Positions 44,631 to 52,923 of a stretch of 64,000 nt of DNA are shown here, piece by piece. The DNA comes from JAYFQE01 sp034927345. GTDB lineage: Bacteria; Bacillota; Clostridia; Saccharofermentanales; UBA5734. Position numbers and translations under genes: made by a program. Each line of letters starts with the position of its first letter. The stretch's first letter is position 1. The notes beneath the pieces were generated by a model that saw only the letters and a program-made list of their open reading frames with translations, did no database searches and was not told the DNA's origin. The stretch lies in contig JAYFQE010000001.1 in NCBI GenBank assembly GCA_034927345.1, forward strand, positions 118,154 to 182,153. Reading direction: 5' to 3'.

Positions 44631-45377
44631 ATGCTGACGGTAAAGGCAACCCCTCATCTGGCCGGTTTAGCCATCAGCGGCGATTATGATGATCTTCAGC
44701 GCCTATATGATGCCTTGATGGCTGTTGTTGATGATCATGACGAAGAAAATGAGGATGATGAGACCGATTACGAATTACCGGCCCTTTATATCCTCGCGCT
44801 TTGTTATGAAGTGCGGCATGCCCATCAGGGCGAACGCTGGCTGGAATTCGTCGACAACGGTTTCAGCGAAGAAATTCAGCAATATCAGAAATCCCTGGGA
44901 CCGCAGCACAATGTTTATTTTCAAACCCGCATAGCTATTCCGGAAATCCTGTTCGACCTTATGGTGCTGGATGATTTTATCAAGCAATATAAACGGAAAG
45001 CGCCATGGGGCGAACTGGACCGTGACATAACCTGCGTACGCTGGTTTCAGGCAGAAGCCACCCAGGCTCTGTGCAGCCTGCTGGATGAGAAAGCGGCGGC
45101 CCGTCTGGTACAGCTGATGCATGGTCCGGAATCCGAACTGCGGTTTGACGGTTACTATACGCAGTATGTCGACTTCCAGACCAATCGCTATTTGAAGGCG
45201 GCGCCGGAAAAACGCCTGACACAGATCCTTCCTCTGGCCAGGCGTTTTCATGAACGCGGCGCAACATATTTGCGGCTGGCGGAGGAACTGGAGGAAACAG
45301 CGGAAGAACTGTCCTGCTCGATCAGCGATTTGCAGCCGGTCGATGAACCTAAAGAACTAACCGATGAGGAATGGTAA
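44631..45377 (+). CDS. acidic hypothetical protein, DUF6904-like
   Basis: 248 residues. The opening TVKATPHLAGLAISGDYDDLQRLYDALMAVV resembles proteins I recall as DUF6904. A very acidic stretch (DDHDEENEDDETDYE) follows near residue 35, and the C-terminus is again acidic (ELEETAEELSC, PKELTDEEW). No membrane segment or signal. It is likely helical and cytoplasmic. Function unknown. It lies 42 bases after the GNAT gene and 31 before the HIRAN gene, so the three may share a transcript. Confidence 0.75.
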   Translation: MLTVKATPHLAGLAISGDYDDLQRLYDALMAVVDDHDEENEDDETDYELPALYILALCYEVRHAHQGERWLEFVDNGFSEEIQQYQKSLGPQHNVYFQTRIAIPEILFDLMVLDDFIKQYKRKAPWGELDRDITCVRWFQAEATQALCSLLDEKAAARLVQLMHGPESELRFDGYYTQYVDFQTNRYLKAAPEKRLTQILPLARRFHERGATYLRLAEELEETAEELSCSISDLQPVDEPKELTDEEW

Positions 45378-45408
45378 CCGGCCGGATTAGCCTGCCGGGA
45401 GGATTATA

Positions 45409-46047
45409 ATGGACCAGTCGGCGATTGAACAGCTGAATCAGTGCTTCCATTTGCCGGACCATCCGGTTGTTTTCCATCTGACTGCCGGTTTGGCTTTCTG
45501 CTCCCGCGAACCCTATCGGACTCAGGCTTTACAGCTGGAACCCGGCCAATTGGTGCGTCTGGTTCGTGAGGCGTCCAATGCACAGGATTCACAGGCTATC
45601 CGGGTAGAGACGCCGGACGGCAAACCCGTAGGCTACCTTTATGCCGCCGAAGCCTGCTATTTATCCATTTTGCTGGATTATTACCGAAACTGCGGCGATT
45701 TGGCCGGCGAACCGGCCGATAAAACCCGCGTCCGCGGCATTTTGACCGGCGCGCAGCCTGGACAGCAGGAAAACCGCCGCCTGCGTTATCCCAAGATAAC
45801 GCTTGATATCCGGTTGGGACTGCGTCAAGCCTGGCCGTTGTTCACAATTATGGCTATTCTGCAAATCAAGGCCGAAAACCGGGAACCGCCGCCGGTCCTT
45901 GCCGCGAATCCTTGGCTGAATCCTCTGCTGGATCTGCAGACCCGATACAGACACTTGGGCCATGACCGATTCGTTCTGCCGCCGCTGCTGGCGGAGGCCT
46001 GGATCGAACTGGTCGGACCTGGGACGCGGTTTATCGGAAAAACATGA
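45409..46047 (+). CDS. HIRAN-domain-containing protein
   Basis: 212 residues. Residues ~25-85 fit a HIRAN domain: VFHLTAGLAFCSREPYR, EPGQLVRLVREASNAQDSQAIRVE, GKPVGYLYAAEACYLSILLDY. In helicases of the SWI/SNF group HIRAN binds DNA 3' ends, but stand-alone bacterial HIRAN proteins have no settled role. The C-terminal half is helical and not recognised. GGGAGG precedes the ATG. It converges on the nitroreductase gene with a 13-base gap. Confidence 0.75.
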   Translation: MDQSAIEQLNQCFHLPDHPVVFHLTAGLAFCSREPYRTQALQLEPGQLVRLVREASNAQDSQAIRVETPDGKPVGYLYAAEACYLSILLDYYRNCGDLAGEPADKTRVRGILTGAQPGQQENRRLRYPKITLDIRLGLRQAWPLFTIMAILQIKAENREPPPVLAANPWLNPLLDLQTRYRHLGHDRFVLPPLLAEAWIELVGPGTRFIGKT

Positions 46048-46060
46048 ACAGCGTCTGATT

Positions 46061-46585
46061 TTACTGGGGAAATTCCTCGTAAAACACGGTTTTCTGCAAA
46101 GGCTTGCGGCTGGCATGATTAGCGCTGGGAACCGCGTCCGGCGCCGGATACCCCATCGGCAGCAGAAACTCAATCTGATATCGGTCCGGTATGCACAGCG
46201 CCCGACGGACTTTAGCCGGATCGAAAGCACAAACCCAACAACTGCCGACACCCAAAGCCCAGGCTTGCAAAATCATATGGGTCGCGACAATGCCGGCGTC
46301 GATCGTCGCGCTGTTCAAACCGTCATAGGAGCGTTTCCAGCTGACGGACGGATCAGAACAGACAACCAGCAGACAAGGCGCGCCAAAAGTATAACGGGTC
46401 ACAGCCGCCAGCCGGGCCAGCCTATCCGGATCCTGAACGACCAGAATGCGCTGCGGCTGATTATTGCAGGCGGTAGGCGCAACTTGTCCGGCCTGTAATA
46501 TGGTATTTAAAACTTGCTTATCGATAACCCGGTTTTGAAATTGACGCACAGAATAGCGCGTTGACATCAATTCAGACAGTTCCAT
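46061..46585 (-). CDS. nitroreductase family protein
   Basis: 174 residues, a short FMN-dependent nitroreductase. The N-terminal STRYSVRQFQNRVIDKQVLN supplies the FMN-phosphate Arg residues. ATHMILQAWALGVGSCWVCAF near residue 105 and LPMGYPAPDA near 140 are family features. It reduces nitro, quinone or flavin-type compounds with NAD(P)H. AGGAGG precedes the ATG. It is divergent from the T-box/aspS2 unit. Confidence 0.92.
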   Translation of the reverse strand: MELSELMSTRYSVRQFQNRVIDKQVLNTILQAGQVAPTACNNQPQRILVVQDPDRLARLAAVTRYTFGAPCLLVVCSDPSVSWKRSYDGLNSATIDAGIVATHMILQAWALGVGSCWVCAFDPAKVRRALCIPDRYQIEFLLPMGYPAPDAVPSANHASRKPLQKTVFYEEFPQ

Positions 46586-46672
46586 AAAAACCTCCTGTTA
46601 TTTAAAACGATCGATCTGCATTAAGTATAGCATAAGAATACTTTGTGATTATGGAGCTCACTGGCCTGCGGC

Positions 46673-46720
46673 TGTCCGACACGGGGTCCGACCTGTTCGA
46701 CTTGTCCGACACGGGATCCG
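46673..46720. repeat. two 18-bp direct repeats upstream of the T-box promoter
   Basis: TGTCCGACACGGGGTCCG (46673-46690) recurs at 46703-46720 with one change (GGGA for GGGG), a 30-base period. The second copy ends six bases before the -35 box at 46727. Confidence 0.8.
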
Positions 46721-46726
46721 CAGATA

Positions 46727-46755
46727 TTGACATCCTTGCCGCCGGCCGATATAAT
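46727..46755 (+). promoter_or_regulatory. vegetative promoter of the T-box/aspS2-gatCAB unit
   Basis: TTGACA at 46727-46732 and TATAAT at 46750-46755 are 17 bases apart, a full consensus match. Confidence 0.9.
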
Positions 46756-46761
46756 GACAGC

Positions 46762-47047
46762 CAACAATAGATAAAGGCTGTGACGGAGAGAGTAGACCGG
46801 GGGAGCTTTACCAGGGATTCGGCGTCGGAGACTGCAAGCGCCGTTTAAAGACAACCGGAGGAAGAACACTCCAGAGCCTGCCTGTTGAAAAGAATATTCT
46901 GAGTAAACAAGCACGGGGTACCCGTTACGTACAGTGAGGGGATGCGCGGATCATCAAAGGGGATGACCTACATCTATTTGGGTGGTACCGCGGATTTTAC
47001 AGGAATCCGTCCCGGAAGTTCGATAATATCGAACTTCCGGTTTTTTT
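46762..47047 (+). promoter_or_regulatory. T-box riboswitch (tRNA(Asn), possibly also tRNA(Glu))
   Basis: The leader has the T-box signatures. GAGAGAGTAGACC near 46784 opens stem I with the AGTA loop motif. The specifier region GAAGAACACTCC is at 46861-46872. The T-box sequence TGGTACCGCG is at 46983-46992. An intrinsic terminator follows: a 14-bp stem CCGGAAGTTCGATA/TATCGAACTTCCGG at 47012-47040 and seven T at 47041-47047. AAC at 46865-46867 fits tRNA(Asn), matching the downstream amidation pathway. GAA at 46864-46866 overlaps it by two bases. Uncharged tRNA should pair with the leader and block the terminator. The exact stem I fold was not computed. Confidence 0.93.
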
Positions 47048-47076
47048 ATTTATGGCCGTTGGCCGGGAGGTATGAC

Positions 47077-48408
47077 ATGGAAATCATGCGAGGGCAACTT
47101 CAAGAACAGGAACTGACTTGCGCCGGTTTGCCGGCGGCATTTGCCGCCGGGCGGCCGGTGCGGTTTCACGGGATGGTTCATACGCACCGTCCGATGGGCG
47201 AATTCGCCTTCGTTGTTTTGCGTTTGCGCGACGGTTTGCTGCAGAGCGTCATGGATTCCGCGACTCAGCTGGAAGGCGGCGAATCGCTGAAAGACGAATA
47301 CAGCGTCCGGGGCGAAGGCCTTCTGGCTGCCGATGACCGGGCGCCGGGCGGTTATGAACTGCGTCTGACCCACATCCGGATCATCAGCCTGCCCCATAGC
47401 CCGCGTCCGGTGCCGCTCAGTAAAAAGAACAGCCAGATGTCTCTGGAAGCTAATCTGGCTATGCGGCCGATTACCCTGCGCCATCAGCGTCAGAGAGATA
47501 TCTTCCGCTTGCAGGAAGGCCTATGCCGCGGCTTTCGCGACTTCCTTCATCAACAGGGTTTTACGGAGATCCATACGCCGAAAATCGTTTCATCCGGCGC
47601 CGAGGGCGGATCGAACATCTTCCGACTGGATTATTTTGGCCGCAAAGCTTTTTTGGCGCAAAGCCCGCAATTTTATAAACAGATGATGGTCGGTGTCTAT
47701 GAACGCGTGTTTGAGGTCGGGCCGGTTTTCCGGGCAGAAAAGCACAGCACAACCAGACATCTCAATGAATACACCAGTTTGGATCTGGAAATGGGCTTCA
47801 TCGATTCATTTCATGATATGATGAATATGGAAACGGCCATGCTGCAGTACGCCATACGTCTGCTGGCCGATGAATATGCGCCGGAACTGAACCGCTTGCA
47901 GGTCGTTTTACCGCAGGCTGACGCCATACCCGCTGTGTCGTTCAGTGAAGCCAAGAATCGTGTCGCTGAGAAATATCATCGTAAAATCCGGGATCCTTAC
48001 GATCTGGAGCCGGAAGAAGAACGTCTGATCGGTACGCTGTACAAAGAAGAATACAACAGCGATTTCGTGTTTGTCACCCATTATCCCTCGAAAAAACGGC
48101 CCTTTTACGCAATGGATGACCCATCTGACACGAAATTCACCTTGAGCTTCGATCTGCTCGGCCGCGGTCTCGAAGTGACGACCGGCGGCCAGCGCATCCA
48201 CACCTATCAGGAGCAGGTCGCGAAAATGCAGGCCCGGGGCATGGATCCGGCTGACTTTAATGCTTACCTGATGATCCATGATTACGGCATGCCGCCGCAC
48301 GGCGGTTTGGGCATCGGCCTGGAACGGCTGCTGCTGGTTATCCTGGGCGAAAGCAACATCCGCCAAACCGTTCTATTTCCGCGTGATCTGGCCCGCCTCG
48401 ATCCGTGA
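47077..48408 (+). CDS. aspS2: aspartate--tRNA(Asp/Asn) ligase, archaeal type (AspS2)
   Basis: 443 residues from the ATG at 47077, six bases after GGGAGG. The frame runs upstream into the T-box but that part is leader. It has an OB-fold anticodon domain (~1-110), then the class II core: LRHQRQRDIFRLQE, IHTPKIVSSGAEGG, AFLAQSPQFYKQMMVG, VFEVGPVFRAEKHSTTRHLNEYTSLDLEMG and the final GLGIGLERLL. There is no bacterial GAD insertion. The family is non-discriminating and also charges tRNA(Asn) with Asp, which GatCAB then amidates. A bacterial-type aspS is at 56561. AsnRS-like annotation is possible, but the gatCAB context and sequence favour AspS2. Confidence 0.93.
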   Translation: MEIMRGQLQEQELTCAGLPAAFAAGRPVRFHGMVHTHRPMGEFAFVVLRLRDGLLQSVMDSATQLEGGESLKDEYSVRGEGLLAADDRAPGGYELRLTHIRIISLPHSPRPVPLSKKNSQMSLEANLAMRPITLRHQRQRDIFRLQEGLCRGFRDFLHQQGFTEIHTPKIVSSGAEGGSNIFRLDYFGRKAFLAQSPQFYKQMMVGVYERVFEVGPVFRAEKHSTTRHLNEYTSLDLEMGFIDSFHDMMNMETAMLQYAIRLLADEYAPELNRLQVVLPQADAIPAVSFSEAKNRVAEKYHRKIRDPYDLEPEEERLIGTLYKEEYNSDFVFVTHYPSKKRPFYAMDDPSDTKFTLSFDLLGRGLEVTTGGQRIHTYQEQVAKMQARGMDPADFNAYLMIHDYGMPPHGGLGIGLERLLLVILGESNIRQTVLFPRDLARLDP

Positions 48409-48472
48409 ACCGCGGCAAGCATAACCAATACCCGGCTGTTCAAAACAGCATGAAACAAGAGGAGATGGAGAT

Positions 48473-48784
48473 ATGGTTAACCGCCAGGAAAACATTTTTG
48501 AACTCGACAAAGCGACTGTCGGCCGTGTTGCCCAGCTGGCCCGTTTAGCGCCCGGCGAATCGGAAACACAGGCGCTGCAACAGGAACTGGGGCAGATCCT
48601 CGGTTATTTTCAACGTTTGGAGGATCTTGACACATCAGCTGTGGAACCGGCATACCATCCCTATATTCTGGAAAATCAGTTGAGAGCAGATCAAGTCTGC
48701 CCGTCGATGGCGCGCGAAGAACTTCTGGCAACAGCCAAAAGGCAAAAAGACGGTTGCCTGTTGGTTCCGAGAACTGTTGAATGA
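48473..48784 (+). CDS. gatC: Asp-tRNA(Asn)/Glu-tRNA(Gln) amidotransferase subunit C
   Basis: 103 residues, normal length. VGRVAQLARLAPGESETQ, LGQILGYFQRLEDLDTSAVEPAYHP and RAD near residue 65 are typical GatC features. The small protein wraps around GatA and stabilises its contact with GatB. GAGGAG precedes the ATG. It starts 64 bases after aspS2, with no terminator seen between. Confidence 0.95.
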   Translation: MVNRQENIFELDKATVGRVAQLARLAPGESETQALQQELGQILGYFQRLEDLDTSAVEPAYHPYILENQLRADQVCPSMAREELLATAKRQKDGCLLVPRTVE

Positions 48785-48799
48785 ACAGGCGGAGGCATT

Positions 48800-50293
48800 A
48801 TGCAAGATTATACAGCTTTTGAACTGGGCCGCTTGATCGCCGGCCGCCAAATCAGCGCCGTAGAAGCGACTGATGCGGTATTACAGAACATATCAGACCG
48901 GGATGGCCGGAACCATGCCTATATTACCCTGTGTGCCGAACAAGCGGCCGATCAGGCCGCGGCTGTGCAAAAAAGACTGGACCGGGGCGAAAAGTTAGCG
49001 CCGCTGGCCGGCGTGCCGCTGGCTGTGAAAGACAATATCAGTACCAAGGGGATCCGGACAACCTGCGCTTCGCGCATGCTGTCCGATTATGTACCGCCAT
49101 ATGACGCGACAGTGATTGAACGCATCAAGGACGGCGGCGCCGTTATTCTGGGCAAAACCAACATGGATGAATTCGCTATGGGCAGCACGACGGAAACCTC
49201 CTGGTTCGGCCCGACGGTCAATCCCTGGGATCCGGGCAAAGTGCCGGGCGGCTCCAGCGGCGGTTCGGCTGCGGCAGTCGCCGACGATGAGGCCTGGTAT
49301 GCCCTGGGTTCCGATACCGGCGGCTCCATCCGCCAGCCTTGCGCCTACTGCGGTCTGACCGGCTTGAAACCGACTTATGGCGCCGTATCGCGGTATGGAT
49401 TGATCGCCTATGCCTCATCGCTGGACCAGATTGGCCCGATAGGCCGTACCGCGCTGGACTGCGCCGCCGCGCTGTCTTCTTTTGCCGGAGCCGATAAACG
49501 CGACAGCACCTGCATGCCGGAAAGCCGCAACCTCGATCCGGCTGCCCTGATGAAGACGGTTATGGAACCCGGCGATTTAAAAGGCCTGAAAATCGGTATG
49601 CCGGCCGAGTACGACAACAGCGGCCTGCAGCCGGAAATCAGGCAGGCCGTTCATTCGGCCGTGAAGCAACTGACCAGTCTTGGCGCCGAGGTTGAGTCAT
49701 TTCATCTGCCGCTGGTTGACGAAACCATACCCGCTTATTATTTAATCGCCACAGCTGAGGCTTCCGCCAATCTGGCGCGTTATGACGGCGTCCGGTATGG
49801 TTATCGTCCCGACGAGAGCCAGACGGCCGATCTGACAGATTTCTACTGCCAGGGCCGCACGGCCGGTTTCGGCCGCGAGGTCCGGCGCCGGATCATGCTG
49901 GGCACCTTTGCTTTGAGTTCCGGCTATTACGACGCGTATTACCTGAAAGCGCTGAAAGTCCGCCAGATGGTGCAGGATCAGTTCAGCCGTTCCCTGGAAC
50001 GCTTTGATATGCTGCTGGCGCCGGTCGCTCCGACGACGGCGCCGCGCCTGAATGAATCGCTGGCCGATCCGCTGCGCATGTATTTGAGCGATGTTTATAC
50101 GGTGGCCGCCAATCTGGCCGGTTTGCCCGCCCTGGCGCTGCCTTGCGGTTTTGACGCCGCCGGCATGCCTATCGGCATGCAGCTGATCGGCCGCGCTTTT
50201 GACGATGCCCGGCTGCTGCGGACAGGCGTCCTGTATCAGAAGATAACAGATTTTCACAGCCGGCGGCCGGTCCGGCGGGAGGTAGCCGGATGA
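48800..50293 (+). CDS. gatA: Asp-tRNA(Asn)/Glu-tRNA(Gln) amidotransferase subunit A
   Basis: 497 residues. The amidase-signature Ser-cisSer-Lys triad is K77 (AVKDN), S152 (GGSSGGS) and S176 (TGGSIRQP). It releases ammonia from glutamine and channels it to GatB. Typical GatA segments are STKGIRTTCASRML, MDEFAMGSTTETS and LPALALPCGFD. GGAGG precedes the ATG. It overlaps gatB by four bases (ATGA). Confidence 0.98.
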   Translation: MQDYTAFELGRLIAGRQISAVEATDAVLQNISDRDGRNHAYITLCAEQAADQAAAVQKRLDRGEKLAPLAGVPLAVKDNISTKGIRTTCASRMLSDYVPPYDATVIERIKDGGAVILGKTNMDEFAMGSTTETSWFGPTVNPWDPGKVPGGSSGGSAAAVADDEAWYALGSDTGGSIRQPCAYCGLTGLKPTYGAVSRYGLIAYASSLDQIGPIGRTALDCAAALSSFAGADKRDSTCMPESRNLDPAALMKTVMEPGDLKGLKIGMPAEYDNSGLQPEIRQAVHSAVKQLTSLGAEVESFHLPLVDETIPAYYLIATAEASANLARYDGVRYGYRPDESQTADLTDFYCQGRTAGFGREVRRRIMLGTFALSSGYYDAYYLKALKVRQMVQDQFSRSLERFDMLLAPVAPTTAPRLNESLADPLRMYLSDVYTVAANLAGLPALALPCGFDAAGMPIGMQLIGRAFDDARLLRTGVLYQKITDFHSRRPVRREVAG

Positions 50294-51717
50294 TTTACGA
50301 AACGGTCATTGGCCTTGAAGTCCATGTTGAACTGTCATCAGTCAGCAAAATATTCTGCGGCTGCCCGACTACTTACGGCCAGGAACCCAATACCCAGTGC
50401 TGTCCGGTTTGCATGGGGCTGCCCGGCGCTTTGCCGGTCCTGAACCGGCAGGTTGTGGAATTTGCCATTCGCACAGCCCTAGCCACACATTGCGCTATAA
50501 CGCCGCTGACCCGTTTTGACCGGAAAAACTATTTTTATCCGGATTTGCCGAAAGCCTACCAGATTTCACAGCTACACCAGCCTATCGGCCGCGGCGGTTA
50601 TGTCCTGCTTCCGGACAGCGGCAAAACCATCGGTATCCACGAAATTCATATGGAAGAAGATGCCGGTAAATTAATCCATGATCCATGGGAAGACTGCACG
50701 CTGGTGGATTACAACCGCTGCGGCGTTCCGCTTTTGGAGATTGTCAGCGAACCGGACATGCGGTCGGCTGAGGAAGCTCTGGCTTATCTGGAAAAACTGC
50801 GCGGCATGCTCCAGTTCCTTGGCGTTTCCGATTGCCGCATGCAGGAAGGCTCGCTGCGCGCCGACGTCAACGTATCGGTTCGACCGGCCGGAAGCGAAAT
50901 CCTGGGCGTCAGAACAGAAATGAAAAACATGAATTCATTTAAAGCGATCGGCCGGGCTATCGCGACGGAAAGCCGGCGCCAGATTGAAATGCTGGAAGAG
51001 GGGAAGCCGGTCAGACAGGAAACGCGGCGCTGGGATGATAATAAAGATGCCAGCTTTACCATGCGGTCCAAAGAAGATGCTCAGGATTATCGTTATTTTC
51101 CGGATCCGGATCTCACGGCCATCCGGATCGGCGATGCCTGGATCCAAGCTGTGCAGGCCGATCTGCCCGAGCTGCCGGAAGCAAGACGGCGACGTTATCA
51201 GAAAGATTTCGGCCTGACACCTTATGAAGCCGATATTTTGACGACCGACCCTGTTTTGGCCGGCCTTTTCGAGGAAACAACAGCCATCAGCCGGCAGCCT
51301 AAAGACGCGGCGGCCTGGATTATGGGCGAATTCCTCCAGAACTGCAAAGAGCAGGATCGCCGTCCTGATGAAATGCCGCTGGCGCCGGCACATTTAGCCC
51401 GGTTGATTCAGCTGGTCAATGACAATGTGATCAATCGGATCATCGCCCGTAAGGTTTTTCAGCAGGTTTTACTGCATCAGGCAGATCCGGACCGTTATAT
51501 CGATGAACAAGGCTTACGTATGGAACGTAATCCGGATACCCTGAAACAGACCATCATGAGCGTTCTGGCCGAGTATCCGCAGTCGGTGGCCGATTATCGT
51601 GCCGGAAAAACCAAAGCGGCCGGTTTCCTGGTCGGCCAGGTCATGCGGGCGACGCAAGGACAGGCGGATCCGCAGCTTCTAAACCAATTAGTGCGGGAAG
51701 CTCTGGAGCAGGTTTAA
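50290..51717 (+). CDS. gatB: Asp-tRNA(Asn)/Glu-tRNA(Gln) amidotransferase subunit B
   Basis: 475 residues, normal length. YETVIGLEVHVEL at the start, NTQCCPVCMGLPGALPVLN (zinc-site Cys pair region), YFYPDLPKAYQISQ and MQEGSLRADVNVSVRP are diagnostic. The YqeY-like helical tail that grips the tRNA occupies the last ~120 residues. It activates the aminoacyl group with ATP and adds ammonia from GatA. Its stop overlaps the convergent mutY end by four bases. Confidence 0.98.
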   Translation: MIYETVIGLEVHVELSSVSKIFCGCPTTYGQEPNTQCCPVCMGLPGALPVLNRQVVEFAIRTALATHCAITPLTRFDRKNYFYPDLPKAYQISQLHQPIGRGGYVLLPDSGKTIGIHEIHMEEDAGKLIHDPWEDCTLVDYNRCGVPLLEIVSEPDMRSAEEALAYLEKLRGMLQFLGVSDCRMQEGSLRADVNVSVRPAGSEILGVRTEMKNMNSFKAIGRAIATESRRQIEMLEEGKPVRQETRRWDDNKDASFTMRSKEDAQDYRYFPDPDLTAIRIGDAWIQAVQADLPELPEARRRRYQKDFGLTPYEADILTTDPVLAGLFEETTAISRQPKDAAAWIMGEFLQNCKEQDRRPDEMPLAPAHLARLIQLVNDNVINRIIARKVFQQVLLHQADPDRYIDEQGLRMERNPDTLKQTIMSVLAEYPQSVADYRAGKTKAAGFLVGQVMRATQGQADPQLLNQLVREALEQV

Positions 51718-52889
51718 TCCGGCGATTTTGCCGCCAGGATCATCAGGCGATAAGCTTCCAGAGCGGTTGGGAACGGCAATTCAGCCAGTTCCCGATCGGT
51801 TACCCAGTTGCCGGTATCGCCTGGACGATGATCAGACCCGGCCAATCCGGCCAAGATGATATCCGGCAGGATCGGCGCGTCCAGACACAGCCGATAGCCG
51901 GCCATATTCCAGATCCGATGGGTAAACCGATGCAGCCGTTCACCCAGCGCTGTGATTTCCACAGCCGGATGGGCAGCCTGCCAGGCATTCAGGATTTGGT
52001 CCTGTTCCGGCCGGCCGTCAGCAGGTTCGGCCGGCAGCCAGTCAAATTCATACAAACCGGCCAGAAGACCCCGGTTCGGGCGGCGGTGCACATGGGTGAA
52101 ACCGGCCGACCGGCAAACCAGAACGGTTTTATAGTCCGCAGGCGCCGCTTTTGCCGGTTTACGCAGCGGAAATTCATCCACATGATCCGTTTTTCGCGCC
52201 AGACAGAGGCCGGCTAAGGGGCATTCCGGACATAACGGCCGGCGCGGCAGACAAATCGTAGCGCCAAGATCCATCAGGGCTTCATTAAAATCTCCCGGTC
52301 TTTCACGGGATTGAACTTTTTCAACCAGCGAACGGACGAGGCGCCGTTCGGCTTGATCGGCCGGATCCCAGGCCGTTGCCGTCAAACGGGAAAACACCCG
52401 GACAACATTGCCGTCCACAGCGGCGACAGGCTGTCCAAAGGCAATCGACAGAATAGCGCCGGCCGAATAAACGCCGATGCCGGGCAAACGCCGCAGTCCT
52501 TCTTCTGTATCGGGCAATCGGCCGCCCCGGTCGCGCATCATCTGCCGGGCAGCCAGATGAAGGTTTCGCGCCCGCGAATAATAACCGAGCCCTTCCCACT
52601 GTTTCAGTACCTGCTCTTCATCGGCGGCGGCTAAATCGGCCAACCTTGGCCATAAGTTCAGGAAACGTTCATAATAGGGAATAACCGTCTGAACCTGGGT
52701 CTGCTGCAGCATAATTTCCGACAGCCAGATCCGGTAGGGATCCTTGTTTTTTCTCCAGGGTAAAACCCGGCCTGCCTGATCAAACCAGGTCAGCAGTAAA
52801 GAACACACCAGGCCGTTCCAGGCCGTGTCCCAGGGATCAAGCCGGATTTCCGGCGTCAGGAGATGATCAGAACACATATAAGATGACAC
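51714..52889 (-). CDS. mutY: A/G-specific adenine DNA glycosylase
   Basis: 391 residues from a GTG at 52889; an ATG at 52877 is possible, and neither has a strong ribosome site. LPWRKNKDPYRIWLSEIMLQQTQV carries the catalytic Glu. The helix-hairpin-helix LPGIGVYSAGAILSIAFG and VAAVDGNVVRV with the catalytic Asp follow. The 4Fe-4S loop is C-LPRRPL-C-PE-C-PLAGL-C (C-X6-C-X2-C-X5-C). The C-terminal NUDIX-like domain that recognises 8-oxoG is present. It removes adenine paired with 8-oxoguanine. It follows the PH-domain gene by 34 bases. Confidence 0.95.
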   Translation of the reverse strand: MSSYMCSDHLLTPEIRLDPWDTAWNGLVCSLLLTWFDQAGRVLPWRKNKDPYRIWLSEIMLQQTQVQTVIPYYERFLNLWPRLADLAAADEEQVLKQWEGLGYYSRARNLHLAARQMMRDRGGRLPDTEEGLRRLPGIGVYSAGAILSIAFGQPVAAVDGNVVRVFSRLTATAWDPADQAERRLVRSLVEKVQSRERPGDFNEALMDLGATICLPRRPLCPECPLAGLCLARKTDHVDEFPLRKPAKAAPADYKTVLVCRSAGFTHVHRRPNRGLLAGLYEFDWLPAEPADGRPEQDQILNAWQAAHPAVEITALGERLHRFTHRIWNMAGYRLCLDAPILPDIILAGLAGSDHRPGDTGNWVTDRELAELPFPTALEAYRLMILAAKSPD

Positions 52890-52923
52890 TGATACCTAAC
52901 GATCATTTTTAACCCAATACCGA

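Noticed and set aside
46942..47076. N-terminal extension of AspS2
   Set aside because: The bases hold the T-box antiterminator and terminator; GGGAGG at 47065 points to the start at 47077.
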